This document shows positions 33,350-45,720 of a stretch of DNA of 64,000 nt, piece by piece. The position numbers and the translations under genes were made by a program. Below the pieces are notes generated by a model. It saw only the letters and a list, made by a program, of their open reading frames with translations. It made no database searches and was not told the origin of the DNA. Source of the DNA: Torymus aiolomorphi (Eukaryota > Arthropoda > Insecta > Hymenoptera > Torymidae); contig CM070877.1 in assembly GCA_036365515.1 (NCBI GenBank), positions 13,522,601-13,586,600 on the forward strand, written 5' to 3'. The stretch's first letter is position 1. Every line of letters starts with the position of its first letter.

Positions 33350-33870
33350 TCTCCGCCGCCATTGTTCTCGCACGGACACACAGCAAACACACAAGCCACA
33401 GCGCCAATTTCGAATTTCGATACCTCGCGTCGCCATTCCTCACTCCTGCTAACCCCTACAAATCCAACATGACCACTTGACCCCTATCCTATCCTAGCTG
33501 GCGCTTTCGCCTCGTAAAACAAACCCGACAATTCTAATCGTAACACAGCCTCGCGCGCGCAACTACTGCGTGTATCCCCTTCTCATTCTCCTTAAGACGC
33601 GCTCGGATCTTTCGGGAGTTAACGTTCCCGTGGGTCTTGCCTGTCCTCTTTGTTGAGAACCGGGAAATTTCTTTTTGAGTTCGTTGCCGGCGCTTTTTCC
33701 TCGCTCTCCGGGGATTTTTTCGCGGTTCGCTGCGACTTTTTTTATCGCGTTTATCGGATGTATGAAGGATAGATAGTCAGGGGTTGAATTTTTGAGGTTT
33801 TAGTGGTAAATTTTTTAAAACGAGGAAGTTGGAGGTAGATGTGAACGGATTTTCTGTGTTAGTAGTAGGA
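33350..33870. other. GC-rich patch 12 with C-to-G strand switch
   Basis: The left side has CTAACCCCTACAAATCC and CCTATCCTATCC. The right side has GGGGTTGAATTTTTGAGG and GTTGGAGGTAGATG. No gene is called. Confidence 0.55.
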
Positions 33871-35019
33871 TAAACTGTCGTTTAGCTGATTTAGGTGTAA
33901 TTGACGCAGTGACCAAATCAGCTGTGCTAATTACATCAAACCAATCGCTCTCATTATAATTCAATTTGTCAGTGATTTCGAGATATCTGGGGACATTGTT
34001 AATGTTTAAGTTCTAAAGTTGATTGGGACGACGTAATTAATTATTCACGCGCTAATGATATGAATGCATTATTGCGATTTGCAATACATTAAAAGAGCTA
34101 ATGAAATATTTACAGCTGCGATATAATTGTTATTTTTAGTGAAAATATGTATGGACTACATTTCATTTACTCGCAATTAATAAATAACTGACTGTTCGTT
34201 ATTTCAATCTGAAAATAATATTTTAATTTGGAGCATTCGTCTGACCTATTCTAAACGCTACTACTGAAACTGGTTTCTTCTTCACACAAAACGATTTTGG
34301 TTAGAGAGGATTTTTCTGTCGGTCAACTAGATCTTCTATTTTCTTGAAGAGGAATCCTCTTCATACAAGAATAGTTTGCCAGACAAGGATTTTCCTCTTG
34401 TGGCAAAAGGAATTAATTTTGGCAACCAAATCAAGATTATTTTCCTCTCGGATCAAAAGGATTCCATTTGATTCCAATGAATTTTTCCAATTAATATTTT
34501 TGACTTAAAAATAAAACATTGAAAGTCGATAAAAATTCACGTTAAAAGTTTCTGCGTACTTATAAAAAATTCAAGCCTCAATCAATATCAAATCCACTTT
34601 TTCGAGTTACTAAGCAACGTATACCAGAAAGGCTATTCAATTAAGAACTTTCTGACGTTAAAGTTAAAAATTCTCTTCTAAGGATTCTCGTGTATCGGAA
34701 TTGAATTAATTTTTTTGCAGCTACTAACCAAAATTTAAAATAAAGCAATTCCTTATGTCAATCATGGTTAAATATTTTACGACTTTAAAAGACTGAAAGT
34801 TAGTATATTAGTATATTTTTAGTATATTTTTACATACAAAGATTATAAATGTTTAAAAATAATGAAACCGTCTGCAATATAGCATCATAAAATGAAAATA
34901 AATTTGTTTTGAACAATCAAATGAAATTTGTTTTTGTAATAGCCATTCCACCAAATCATCATAAAATTATGTCAAAAATTACCATTTTATCATCTCACAT
35001 TTCTCACCTTGATTCTCTT
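33871..35019. other. AT-rich non-coding stretch
   Basis: Short imperfect inverted repeats occur at 34320-34460 (AGGATTTTTCT and AGGATTTTCCTC types). No gene is seen. Confidence 0.45.
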
Positions 35020-35560
35020 TTGATTAAACACACTTTCACGCACCCCAGAGCAACAGCCATCTCTTTCCCGTAAAAAAACTACGTCTACATTTGCGTCAAC
35101 ACAAAGCCGTCTTTGTCTCCGCTAACATACCTTCTTCTGTGTCCCGCTCCGATACATCCTCGAATTACTCGCCGCTTTATCCGTCGCGACAGCCCCTCGC
35201 CGTCGCTGTTTTTGCTCTGCGGAACAGGGATGAGAGAAAGAAAGAAAAATCGCGGGGGCACGCGATGAATTTTCATTCGCACGACGCGTGACTATCCAAA
35301 TGAGCGGGAGTTTTCGCTTTCTCGTTTTTATACAGCTGGAAAGTCCAAATGGTGTGCTGCGCTTTTTTTCTCTTCTCTTACTAAATTCGCGTCTAGTGGA
35401 GAAGTTTGATAATGTTGTTGTTGTTTAGAGACGAGGTTTCGTACTGGAGGATGGTTTAGATTGAGAAGAGAGAGGGCATGAGAAATGGCGAGTGCTGAAG
35501 AAATGAATGATGCATGCTTGGGTGAACAACGCGATAAGAAGCGGGATAAATGGGACGGTT
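35020..35560. other. GC-rich patch 13 with C-to-G strand switch
   Basis: The left edge has ACGCACCCCAGAG. The right side has GGATGGTTTAGATTGAGAAG and GAGAGAGGGCATGAG. No gene is called. Confidence 0.5.
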
Positions 35561-36142
35561 TTTGAAAGCTTTTATTTATACATAAACGAGGATGAAATAC
35601 GCTAGTTGCTTAATATTAAGTGCTCGAAGATATGATGAATTCGTCCACTTTAGACGATGGGTCTGAAGTTTGTATCGTTGAAACGAAATGAAATAACTTT
35701 TTACGATTGATTAAAGTTGTTAAACAATGGAACCTTTTTCTATATCTTTGTTATATAAAGTTATTTGGTACTATAAAACACTAAATCTACACGCAAAATT
35801 AATATTAATTAGTATAAACTTGAAGTCAAATTATTATTTTTTTATTTCGTTGCACTCCAACGTTGCAAACTTCAAGCTCATTTTAGACACGTCTTGTGTA
35901 TCATTTTTTCTAACAAAAATATGCAACAAAAAGCAAAGAAAATATCTTCTTTATATCTTACTTTGATTGCTACTATTGCGCAAGAAATGGGGTTTTGCCT
36001 TTCATCTACGTCTTGAATACCAAAAAAATAAAACGTAACAGCTCTTATGAGACCAAGATTTATTGCGAAACAAACAGTAATATTACAGCTTTAAGATACA
36101 GGCCTTAAAAAAAGCAGGCTTTAAGTTGAATCTTTTCTTACA

Positions 36143-36170
36143 CTAGCAAGTTCAGGCGCGCTACGCGCGC
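36143..36170 (-). mobile_element. Helitron-like 3' terminus A
   Basis: On the minus strand GCGCGC-GTA-GCGCGC forms a perfect GC hairpin. Nine bases later comes CTAG (plus 36143-36146) followed by T. Hairpin, about 10 nt, then CTAG|T is the classic Helitron 3' end. The element body would extend to the right; its 5' TC end was not identified. Confidence 0.6.
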
Positions 36171-37686
36171 TCTTCCTTTGTCTTCAATTGTACAATTAAT
36201 ATTGAAATATGATGAATTTAAAATTTATTTTACTTTTTAACATACGCAAATTTATCCAATATTTGTTATTGAAACTTCTATTGTATTCATTTTAGTTTAT
36301 TCCTACAATACAAAAATTTGGAGGTTAGAAATTTAACTGTAATTAGAACAGTATTCATAGTTCTTTATTGTTAACTACAGATAAAGTTTTAATACTTTTT
36401 TATTATACAAAACAAAATTTTAAGTCATTGATACTATTTTTATGACTTATATTTTTAGTTTAAATATTTCATAATTTCAAACTTTGTGGGTTTTATTTGA
36501 ACCAGTCAGCTAAGATCTTAATCGAAAAGTTAACGTCACCGTCAACCAATCACAAGCTCCTTTTAAACGGACTTGACCAATCGTAAAGGTTTTATTTCAA
36601 CTTCACATTTCTTGTAAGTAAAAATAAAATGATGATTTCTGTCCCAGAAATGAGTCAAGACATTACAAAAATGTTAGAATCTCAATGAAGTATCTCATAG
36701 AAAAATGTAGGTATTTTTAGAAACGATATAAATTGCATATAAATCAGAAATATTTTAATTTTTAAAATAGCTTGAACACTTTATTCCTTTTGAGCATTAA
36801 ATATTCAAGTCAGAAATAAAATTTATCGTCACCTCAATTTATTTTAATTTTCTCACTAAATAAATAACAGTATTACGCATAGCAATAAACTCCCACCCCA
36901 AAGTTCATTAGAAATACCGCCAGCCTTTTGGTTTGCCTACCTTCATCAAAAGTATTTAATATACGCGCATTTAATTATCCTTCAGTGGCGTGGCACGCAC
37001 TAAAACTTCATATATATACACTGTACCCAGAATGTGCACGTGTGCGCCTCAAAGGCGTTTTTATTTTGATTGCGATCGTGATGAACGTGGTTAATGAGAA
37101 ACTACAGAATTTTATCAGCCAAGCGTATATGGAATCGCGGCTTTAATTTTATCGCCCAGGAGAGCGTAGTGTTTAAATAGCTTCAACTGCACGCGCAGAC
37201 CGAGATGTATGTAAATGTGTTAGCGGAAAGTTGCTTTTCGAAATACGCCGTTGATAATTATTCGAAAGTGGAGGGACGACATTCGTTATGTGAGCGGAAT
37301 AATCGTGGGAATAGTTTGTCGTAATTGAATGTATCAATATGAGCGAATACTGGAAGATAATATTATTATAAAATTATTAGGTAACATTGGCGGAGAATTT
37401 TTTGCCGTTAGTTACTCATTAGTTTTGCGAAATGGTTGGCACGTTTACGTTAGTTGTGCATTTTAGAACTTATGATTCAGTAATACACTGGTCAAATAGA
37501 GTGATGGCAAACAAAATTACCGCACGTATTCAGGGCTTATAGAATAAAACAAGGTTTACATTGAATATGCAAATAGTGATAATAAATTTTAAGTGTTTAT
37601 AGTCTATTCGCTGTTCGAAAAAAGACATTGAATTGTTTGAAATTATATTATTTTAATAAAATCCCACACAACGAGTTACACCTTTT

Positions 37687-37833
37687 AAAGGACCCCCTCA
37701 CACAATGTATGGAAAAAAATCATCCGGTAAAATTTTGGGGGGTTTTGCCCATGAGAACTTTTGTATCTTTTCCCCAAGTTTGATCCAATTTGACCGTATG
37801 ATTATTTTTCATACATTGTGTGCGGGATCCTTT
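37687..37833. mobile_element. ~147-bp MITE with ~45-bp TIRs
   Basis: AAAGGACCCC at the left, continuing into CACACAATGTATG, is mirrored by the right end (CATACATTGTGTGCGGGATCCTTT). The target duplication is ambiguous. Confidence 0.7.
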
Positions 37834-37839
37834 ATTATT

Positions 37840-38579
37840 AACACGCGATCCAGTAAAAGAACCGTAGCATAAATTTTATTACTCATTCATTGCGTTTAAA
37901 AATAGATGCAACTCATTGAGCTTTTAATATAATTGAATAACCAAATGATTTCCTTTTAATATTTCGGCATGTTAATTACATTCTCGTTACAAATCAAAAA
38001 TGTTATCGGAGGCAATCTACTTTTTAGTGGGCTGTCGAGATTTTATGCTTTTATTCATAATTTGTACTAGACTTTATTCATTTTAGTTCCATTAAGCAAT
38101 GACGTAGGTCTATTCAGTAAAATATGTCATAATATAAAGTCCGATTTTATCTTTGATGTAATAGAACAAAATACATCTGCATATAATAATGTTCATAAAT
38201 ATACAGAGAAGAGGTCTACGTAATATTGCTGCACAAAGTTGTTGAAATATTTACATTTCGGTAAGACCAAAATTGAATCTACCAAACAAGAAACTTTTAC
38301 AGTCACTCGAATGTAAAAGTGACGTTGAATTATTGCGATGCTTTACAATTTCCAAGTTTTACAATGTATTTCATGAAGGTAAAAATATTCGAAAATATTA
38401 CCTGACATTTTTCACATGTCACGTCAATTATTTAAAACTTCTAAAAGGTGCGCCACTTTATAGGGGATATAAATTTGTGAATCTAACCCTCGAATATCGC
38501 ATGAATTTTATTAATTCAATAACATAGATGAAACTTTTTACTCGGAAACCTCATTTGCGTAATTTATACAACAAAACAC
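37840..38579. other. AT-rich non-coding stretch
   Basis: No gene or repeat was recognised. Confidence 0.5.
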
Positions 38580-39320
38580 GTGCATTATGTAAACCTATGT
38601 TTTGCCACCAGATGGCGCTCACCAAAAAGCACGATTTACGCGAGTAATTTCGTTTCTGCATCTCGCCAGGAAACCTATTTCCCACCGTTTGTTATTCGGC
38701 ATCTCCAATATTACCTTCGCCTAAGTACGTACATCCACTGCTTGTTTTCCATCCGCAATTTCGCCCTCCACCTTTTCCGAAAAAAAAAGATGAAGATCCA
38801 CTCGCTCAGCACTTCCTGTGCGCTACATACACATGTTACAGCTGCGGGGCAGGGCGACGCCGCGGCGTAATAACCCGGCGGAATCGGAATGATTGACTCG
38901 TGACACGCCGCCGGCTTCGGGCTTTGTACCTCAGCAGCGCGGAGGGAACGCTATACCGGCGCGCAGGCGCGCAGCTTAATTACAAAGAGGAGCGCTATTT
39001 TTGGTTAACCTTGTAAGTAGGACAGCGGCGCAGCCGACCAAGTGCTTTTAAAGTTCGCACGACACGCGCGAAATTCAGTCGTCGTCGTCGTAGTCGTTTG
39101 TCCATCGCTTGGCCCAATTTTTTCCTCCCGTCTGTGTTTCTGCACGTGTATATACGTGTATCTGTCTCTGTACGTCTTGTACGCGACGGATGACAGGTGG
39201 AAAACCGGATTTTGCCTCTCACGGTTGTCGGTTTCACTTTGGAGGGCTATGTAACGAGGGAAAAGTGGATAATCGTCGATGATGTTGGATTCGAAGAAGA
39301 GGGAAATTTTTTGCTCTCTG
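38580..39320. other. GC-rich patch 14 with C-to-G strand switch
   Basis: The left side is C-rich with CCTCCACC. The core 38830-38990 is CpG-dense (GGCGCGCAGGCGCGCAGC). The right side has GTGGAAAACCGG and GAGGGAAAAGTGG. No gene is called. Confidence 0.55.
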
Positions 39321-40031
39321 AAGGGAGAGAATCTAGCTGCGAAGTTTTCTGGCTTTGAGGTTTTTCGTAAATCTGAAATAGTAGGCGTATACGGTGAAGA
39401 GACATGTTAAAGTTTTTTATAACTTTTTTCTAGGACGATGTTATATGAAAGGAAAAACAAACTGAAAAATGATTCTAAATTTTAAATATTATATTGAAAG
39501 TGTAAATCAAATAATTTATTGTCAATAAGAGATATAATATGTAAAGACGTTTTATTAAAATCATTGCTTCCTGATTTTAGCTAATATTTTTTATCAATTT
39601 CACAGGGCTATATTGCCGCTGGGCTAATCGAATATATCTCACTCAGGATCGGGGATGAAATTGAAGCGGATTGAATTGAACGTAAAAATTTCAATATTCC
39701 CGGATTCACAAGCGTATCTTAATAGAGCACGAATACATAAAACCTGAAAGAACCCTGCAAGAATATTCAGCATAAGAAATGGCCGATGGTCATAATTCTG
39801 ACTAGACAATTAATCATAATTAATACGGGGGAATTCGTCATAATTATGACCATAATTATGGTGAACGAGATGCTGAACGATCGACAAACGTATACAAAGG
39901 TCACGTGACCTCCGTCGCGCAGGCTGTTTATTCGCTCCGTGCGTGACCGTGGAGGGGATGAAATTGACTAGCATCAGCGCACGAGGTGGCAAAAGCGGGC
40001 AACACATTCGGACTTTTCCGCACTGAAAACC

Positions 40032-41872
40032 ATGGGTCCAGTTAAAAAAATTAATAATACTACGTGTTGCGTACTTAACTGCAAAAATACTGGCAGAAAT
40101 AGTGCTTGTAAATTTTATGCTTTTCCGAAAGTGAAGCATAAAATACAGCAAAGAGAAAAGTGGATTGAAGCTGTGCAGCGAATAAAGTAAGTACCATAAC
40201 CAAACTTTAGCGTTTACGCCAGAGTAGACTAGTAGAGTAGTATGCAAATGCAATGTAAAATATTTGTTTTCAATATTTTTGTGTAGCTCTGGTAATTGTC
40301 TATGGTTTCCAAAACCATGGCATCTTATATGCAGTTCCCATTTTATTAACAATAAAAAGTCGGAAGAAGAGTCAAGTCCCAGCTATGTCCCAACTATATT
40401 TCATAATACTGACAAAGTTGAAGTAGCCAAACATAAAAATAAATCTGCAATTGAAAGGTATGAAATTTTTATGGTTTATAAAAAGATAGTATATATGTCT
40501 ATTTCTTAAAAAAAAAATATATTTTAGACATGATCGTTTTATGAAAAGGAGACAGTTTAAAATAAAAATGAGTAACGCATCAACGAACATTAAAAAGAAC
40601 ATTGAAAAGGACCCTGTGGTTCTTGAAAGTAACGATACAGTAATAAATGCTGTTGAAGAACAACTTCATATAAAGACTAAAGACGCAGAGTGTGATGTAA
40701 ATATTTATTTTCATTGTACTGAATCTTCTGATTTCTTAACAAGTGTAGAGACAATGTTTGTGTGTAACAGATATTATTTATGTGGTACTTATTGTGATAG
40801 TGAAACTCAAACAAATATAATTAATTGTCGTTCAGTTTTACTGCAAAAACAAAGTGTCTATGAGACTGTGTCCAAAGAAAAGAAACAATGTAAGAGCAAA
40901 AAGTGTGGTACAGCTCACATATCATTTATCGATAAAGCTGTACAATTTAATGTGAACGATATTACAGCTAGTGAAAAAGAAAAATATTTTAATGGTTTCG
41001 AGTGTATTGAACGTGATGAGCACTTGTTAGATCTTGCTGGAGTACACATCGATACTTTTCAACTTCTACTAAAGTTTATAAAAGATAATGTTGAATCTGA
41101 AAAAAATAAGTTGTCCGTTGAAAATAGACTTTTAATATTTTTAATGAAGATGAAGACTGGTATGACATTTTCTGCCTTAAGTGTGTTGTTTCGTGTACAC
41201 AGATCCAGTATCTCAAGAATATTCTATTCAGTGCTGCAAATATTATCACATTAAACATCTAACTTAGTTTTCTGGCCAGATAAAGATGTTATCGATGGAA
41301 CTATGCCACAATGTTTTTACCCAAACTATGCCAATACTCGGGTAATAATTGATTGTACTGAGTTTATAATAGAAGTTCCTACAAGTGTAGATGATCGAGT
41401 TTTTACTTACTCTCATTATAAAAAAAAATTTACTGCGAAAGTTCTGATTGGAGTAACTCCAGGAGGATTTATAAGTTTTAAATCGAAAGTCGCTGGTGGC
41501 AGAAAAAGCGATTCACAAATGACTGTTGAATCAGGGTTAATAGATTTATTAGAGGATGGAGATGTTGTTCTTGCAGATAAAGGATTTCCTGAAATTCGAA
41601 GAACTATTGACCAAACAGGAAAAAAAGTGGTTCTTGTTATGCCACCTTTTTTAGAAAAAAAAAATCAGTTCTCAAAAGAAGAAACTGAAGAGACCTACAA
41701 TATTGCAAGAGTGCGTATTCACGTAGAACGTATTATGCAGCGAATACGAACATATCAGATTTTGAATAAAATTCCTGAAAATCTGTTCCATTGTATCGAT
41801 AACATACTCCATGTATGCTGTGCTCTAGTAAATCTTCAGCCACCAATAATTGCAGACAATAATGATAATTAA
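40032..41872 (+). pseudogene. THAP-domain DDE transposase, interrupted by one stop
   Basis: Three exons fit consensus splice sites: 40032-40186 (GTAAGT donor), 40287-40457 and 40528-41872. Codon phase is kept across both introns. Residues 12-90 form a THAP zinc finger: C12/C13 and C17, W44, CSSH (C67, H70) and YVPTIF at 85-90. A helix-turn-helix-like region (about 305-350) precedes the DDE_Tnp_4-type catalytic domain. Acidic residues are IDCTEF (D384), ADKGF (D459) and HVERI (E509). A single in-frame TAA at codon 351 (41252-41254) separates the DNA-binding half from the catalytic half; the frame then continues unbroken to the stop ending at 41872. Read without the stop the protein would have about 556 residues. 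The gene converges on the YqaJ gene. Confidence 0.85.
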
Positions 41873-42192
41873 TGATTTTAATTGTATATATTTGGTTGTA
41901 TAAATAAAATAATAAATACTTAGTAAGACACATGTGTATTTTTCAATAAACTTTTAAAGGTTTTTTTATAACTTATTACAATTATTTATTTTCCAATCAC
42001 ATTTTAATCACACTTTTTCCAGATGAACTTATAATATATAAATATTTTAAAAATCTTTTTAATAAATTACATAGATTAAACTATAAGTTAGACTTGGCAG
42101 ACATGTCTTAAGTAGACGTTGCTTTTCATGCTTTACATGAATATAACTTAAACGATTAAACTATATATCACTTAATTTTTTTTAACTAATTA

Positions 42193-43738
42193 TCAGTTTT
42201 TCAGTTTATTTATGATATCTTGTCCAGTAAAACAACGTTTTACTTGTTCTTTACCCACGAGATTATTGTTACAGTATTTTTCGGTTATTTTCTTTGACAA
42301 TTCTGGTAAGTAGCTATAAAAATAAAAGCTCTCGCATTTATTTATAACAGTCTGCAAAAAAACGTTCATTGCGATCTACTGAGATACAAACACTGGCTCC
42401 AGCCAGTGGACAATATACGAAAAGGTCACACACATCCATGCCACTGATGACATCTGCATTTGACACTGAGTGTAGTACAATGAGCTTTCTTTTAATTTAA
42501 CAATGTCATCCTTAAATATTAAATAATTTACATTGCACTTTTTTGAAGTATAATCTACAACTTTTTGTTTTTCGCAGCTACTTGGGCACTTGAACTCTAC
42601 TATTTTTATAATCTGATTATTTAAGAAAACTACACCATCCAAACTAGCACACATCCAAGGTTGTTTTTCACTTATAATAACACCAACTTTCTTCACTGTA
42701 GTATTAAATAGCTTTTCGTATTCCTTACAGGCATCTTTTTCATGTTGAATGCCATATTTGAGTGAAGGTGTATCGACTCTCTTTGGAAATAACATTTCTC
42801 CAATTAATGATTCGATACTTTTTTTGATCCTACATTTAATACTGTGAGCATCTTTACTAGCAGATATTCGTACATTTCTAGCACGAAACCACTTATCACA
42901 TTTCGATTGCTCCAATGTATCACAGCAGAGTTGTACAATTTCACAGCTTGGCATTGTAATATTTTTTTCATAAAAATCTTGAAGCTCTGTTTTTACAATC
43001 GGATGTTGTGTATATAATGGTTTTTTTTCAACTAAAGAAGAAAAAAAATTTAGGCATTCTTCACAGTTTTCTTTTTCTAAATTTATTTCTACAGTTTTTA
43101 AAAGCGAATCTATTAAATTTTTAACAATCCTCTCATTTTTATCTTTCTCCATTTCAACCATTACTAGTTTTAATGCTGAAGGTCGTTTTAACTCACTGAC
43201 AGAAAAAAATACGTTTCAACATTTTTGCTTTTTTGTTTTGAAGGATACATCTCAAAAAAATATTTGCCTTTTGAATATTTATCCTGGGAGAACTGTCGAG
43301 CTGTTGGTTTTCCCCATTGCTGCTCGAAGTCAGTTTTACTATAACTATTATCACTGTTGATATAATGAATAAGCGCTGCAATATGTTTGCATTTACCACT
43401 CTGATTGTAAATGCAAGTACATGATACTTTCACAACATGACGTGCTGCATTAATCTGAAATTTTATTATGCACAAAGAATTATACCATTACTTTAAAATA
43501 TAGAAAATGAAATAAAACATCTATTTACATGCAATTTTGTCATATAAGGTGGAGATGATACTGAAGTCTGCCTTATGACTTGGGCCTGAATAAGAAGACT
43601 TACTCCGTTTGATCTGTGTTCCTCTACGTATAAAACATGGTTAGCTTCACACAACGTTTTTCCTTTGGGCATTGTTTCAGGTTGAAATAAAATATCATAA
43701 GTAACTTTTTCAAATCCTGTTCTGATGATTATATTCAT
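42193..43738 (-). pseudogene. SWIM-YqaJ exonuclease-like protein, frame-broken
   Basis: Exon 1 (43738-43529) ends at GTAAAT. A 74-bp intron leads to an exon starting at 43454 after TTTCAG, with phase 0 kept. Exon 2 encodes a SWIM zinc finger (CTCIYNQSGKCKH). A frame change near 43200 is either a 53-nt mini-intron ending TTTTCTGTCAG or an indel in a T7 run. The YqaJ nuclease part (261 codons, 43161-42376) shows W91/R95, GIQHE (G137, E141), SLDG (D175), EFKCP (E189, K191) and YYTQCQ (229-234), the PD-(D/E)XK signature of lambda-exonuclease-type enzymes. A TAG at 42376-42378 interrupts, but the same frame then reads on to a TGA at 42193-42195 with protein-like sequence (SYLPELSKK). In this element class the nuclease is thought to assist transposition. 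Confidence 0.8.
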
Positions 43739-44106
43739 TTGTAATCGTCATGAATCTGAAATGAAATATAACCTCTATACATACTGTATAAAGTTATTCA
43801 TGAGTATTTTTATTGGTCAACTTACAGATTCCTTTTGTTTTAAAAATAGAACTAATTATAATTTTATCACATAAATAACACATAAGTGAACAACACGTCT
43901 TAATTATTAAAATAACCCATTCTACAGAATATTTTCATAAGGCTTAGGTAAATTTCGTCCGAATTTGTCGCTTACTCCATCCGATAGAGGGCTTCACCAG
44001 ACGGCGTTACTGGTCATGCACGGAGCGAATACCGAGCGCTTCGGCAATTCTAACCTTAATTTCGAACTTTCTGGGCTGTGTTTTTCTCCCAGTGGTCTCT
44101 CACACT

Positions 44107-44111
<5 letters not shown>

Positions 44112-44174
<63 letters not shown>
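44112..44174. repeat. (CA)n microsatellite
   Basis: About 31 uninterrupted CA units inside the 3' subterminal part of the ISL2EU-like element. The overlapping 90-codon frame is an artefact. Confidence 0.95.
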
Positions 44175-44176
<2 letters not shown>

Positions 44177-44282
44177 CTCCGCTCTGGTAGTTCGTTATAT
44201 TACAGCTATTCGTATCACAGTCACAGAGGTATTATAGATAGAGTATAATAAGGGAAGTCAGGCCTCCGGCCGTCGCAGAGAT

Positions 44283-44405
44283 AGAGAGAGAAGATCGCGG
44301 GACGTAGCTCTCTCTTATACTCGCGCGTGCGCAGTACGCGCAGAAAGTGAGCGTCAGCTTGCGTGACGAGAGAGATAGCTATACGTCCCGCGATCTTCTC
44401 TCTCT
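44283..44405. repeat. 123-bp palindrome in the transposon's 3' region
   Basis: A 24-bp arm (AGAGAGAGAAGATCGCGGGA plus CGTA, 44283-44306) pairs perfectly with 44382-44405. Weaker pairing continues inward (GCTCTCTCT/AGAGATAGC). It could be a small foldback MITE inserted in the larger element, or an internal hairpin of it. Confidence 0.75.
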
Positions 44406-45109
44406 TTCTAACGTTCGGACATTTTCATTTACGGACAGCCCTATATCTCCCCTGCTCCTTCAGCATAATTATGGTCATAATTATTTACTATAGTCCCTCT
44501 AATCTCGTTATCCCTTCAGCATAATTATGGTTATAATTATCAGCATAATTATGGTCATAATTATGTCGCCAGGTGAAAATGGTCATCCGTCATAAAATAC
44601 GGCATATTATGGTCATATTATGCTTAACTGTTCTACCAGGGAAATATTTTGGTTTTCAATTATTCAAATGAGATATGGAATGGCAGTGAAGAGATTTGAA
44701 ATATCAAATTATGCGGGAAAACGCCTCTAGGATATGCTAATTTTAGAGTACTGTAAACGCTACTTTTTATGCTCGAGCAGATATTGAAATTTACGCATAC
44801 CTTTCTTGATAAAGTATTTTATTCTATACCGAAATTGGGAAAAGATCTAATTTAAAATTATAATCATAAAAACTTTTGTATTTTATCATAAAAAGTGGGT
44901 TGGTTTTATTTTTATACAATTTTCATGTTTAAATTGATTTATATTATGAAGCATTTTCTTTTAAAGACAAAATAAAAAACATTCATTTTTATCTCAGTGC
45001 CCCATAAATTATTATACAATCTCATAAACCATAATATTATAACAATTAAAAATCCTTATATCCAATTATTGCCCATTATCTACTAATTTTTACACATTAT
45101 CCATCACCC

Positions 45110-45720
45110 CAAGTCAATTAATACCTCAACATTAACAACCTCATCCATCCACGTCGATCGGCCTATCAGCTCGAAGGCGGCCGAAATCATAATTACCCTC
45201 ACGTTTCCCAATTCCTCCTCGTTACAAATAACAACCGCTCGCCCGTCGCCGAACAGCCCCAATTACGCTCACTCGCGCAACCGCTCAATCTCAAGTCAGC
45301 CCGCGCACCGGTGGATCCTCGGTTTTATTAAAGGCCTCGGCCGCGATTGCGCAATCGCGTGTCGTCGCTGCATCACCGCGGCTGCAAAAAAAGAGGCGGC
45401 CAGACGCGCGAATCAGATGACGGCAACTCGTTTCTTTCGCCGCTGGGCTGTCGCGGGGGTGGAAAAAGAAAGGATGGCCGAGAGAAGGAGAGACAGAGAT
45501 AAGCCCGGGTGCAATAAGCCCGCCGGGGCGGAATGAAAGAAAGGCAGAGAGATAAGGGGTGGAAAAGCGATTGTTTGCCAAAGTTTTGACGTGGCGGATT
45601 TTTTTTTCAGCGCAGGGAAGGTGTCAGATAGTGAGGTGTGGTCGATAGATTGCAGGTGATTTTTTTTTTTTTTTGAGGGACGAGACGATTGGAATGTTGT
45701 CATTGGTTAGTTTGGAGTTT
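45110..45720. other. GC-rich patch 15 with C-to-G strand switch
   Basis: The left edge is C/A-rich (CATTATCCATCACCCC, CAACCTCATCCATCC). The core is CpG-rich. The right side has GGGTGGAAAAAGAAAGG and GTGAGGTGTGGTCG. Minus-strand frames here are compositional. Confidence 0.55.

Larger units (their letters stand above)
39839..44565. mobile_element. ISL2EU-like DNA transposon, THAP-DDE transposase plus SWIM-YqaJ nuclease
   Basis: Two convergent genes, a THAP-domain DDE transposase (+) and a SWIM/YqaJ nuclease (-), are the gene pair known from ISL2EU elements. The outermost inverted repeat found is 22 bp, built on CATAATTATG, at 39839-39860 and exactly inverted at 44544-44565. Further inside, TATTCGCTCCGTGC (about 39930) is inverted as GCACGGAGCGAATA (about 44018). 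Extra copies of the terminal motif lie at 44464-44484 and 44520-44540. Looser versions outside (39769-39790 and 44603-44622) leave the exact ends open. The 3' side is lengthened by a CA tract and a large palindrome. Both genes carry breaks, so this copy is probably inactive. Confidence 0.85.

Noticed and set aside
43965..44237. 90-codon frame across the CA tract
   Set aside because: Simple-repeat artefact within the transposon's subterminal region.
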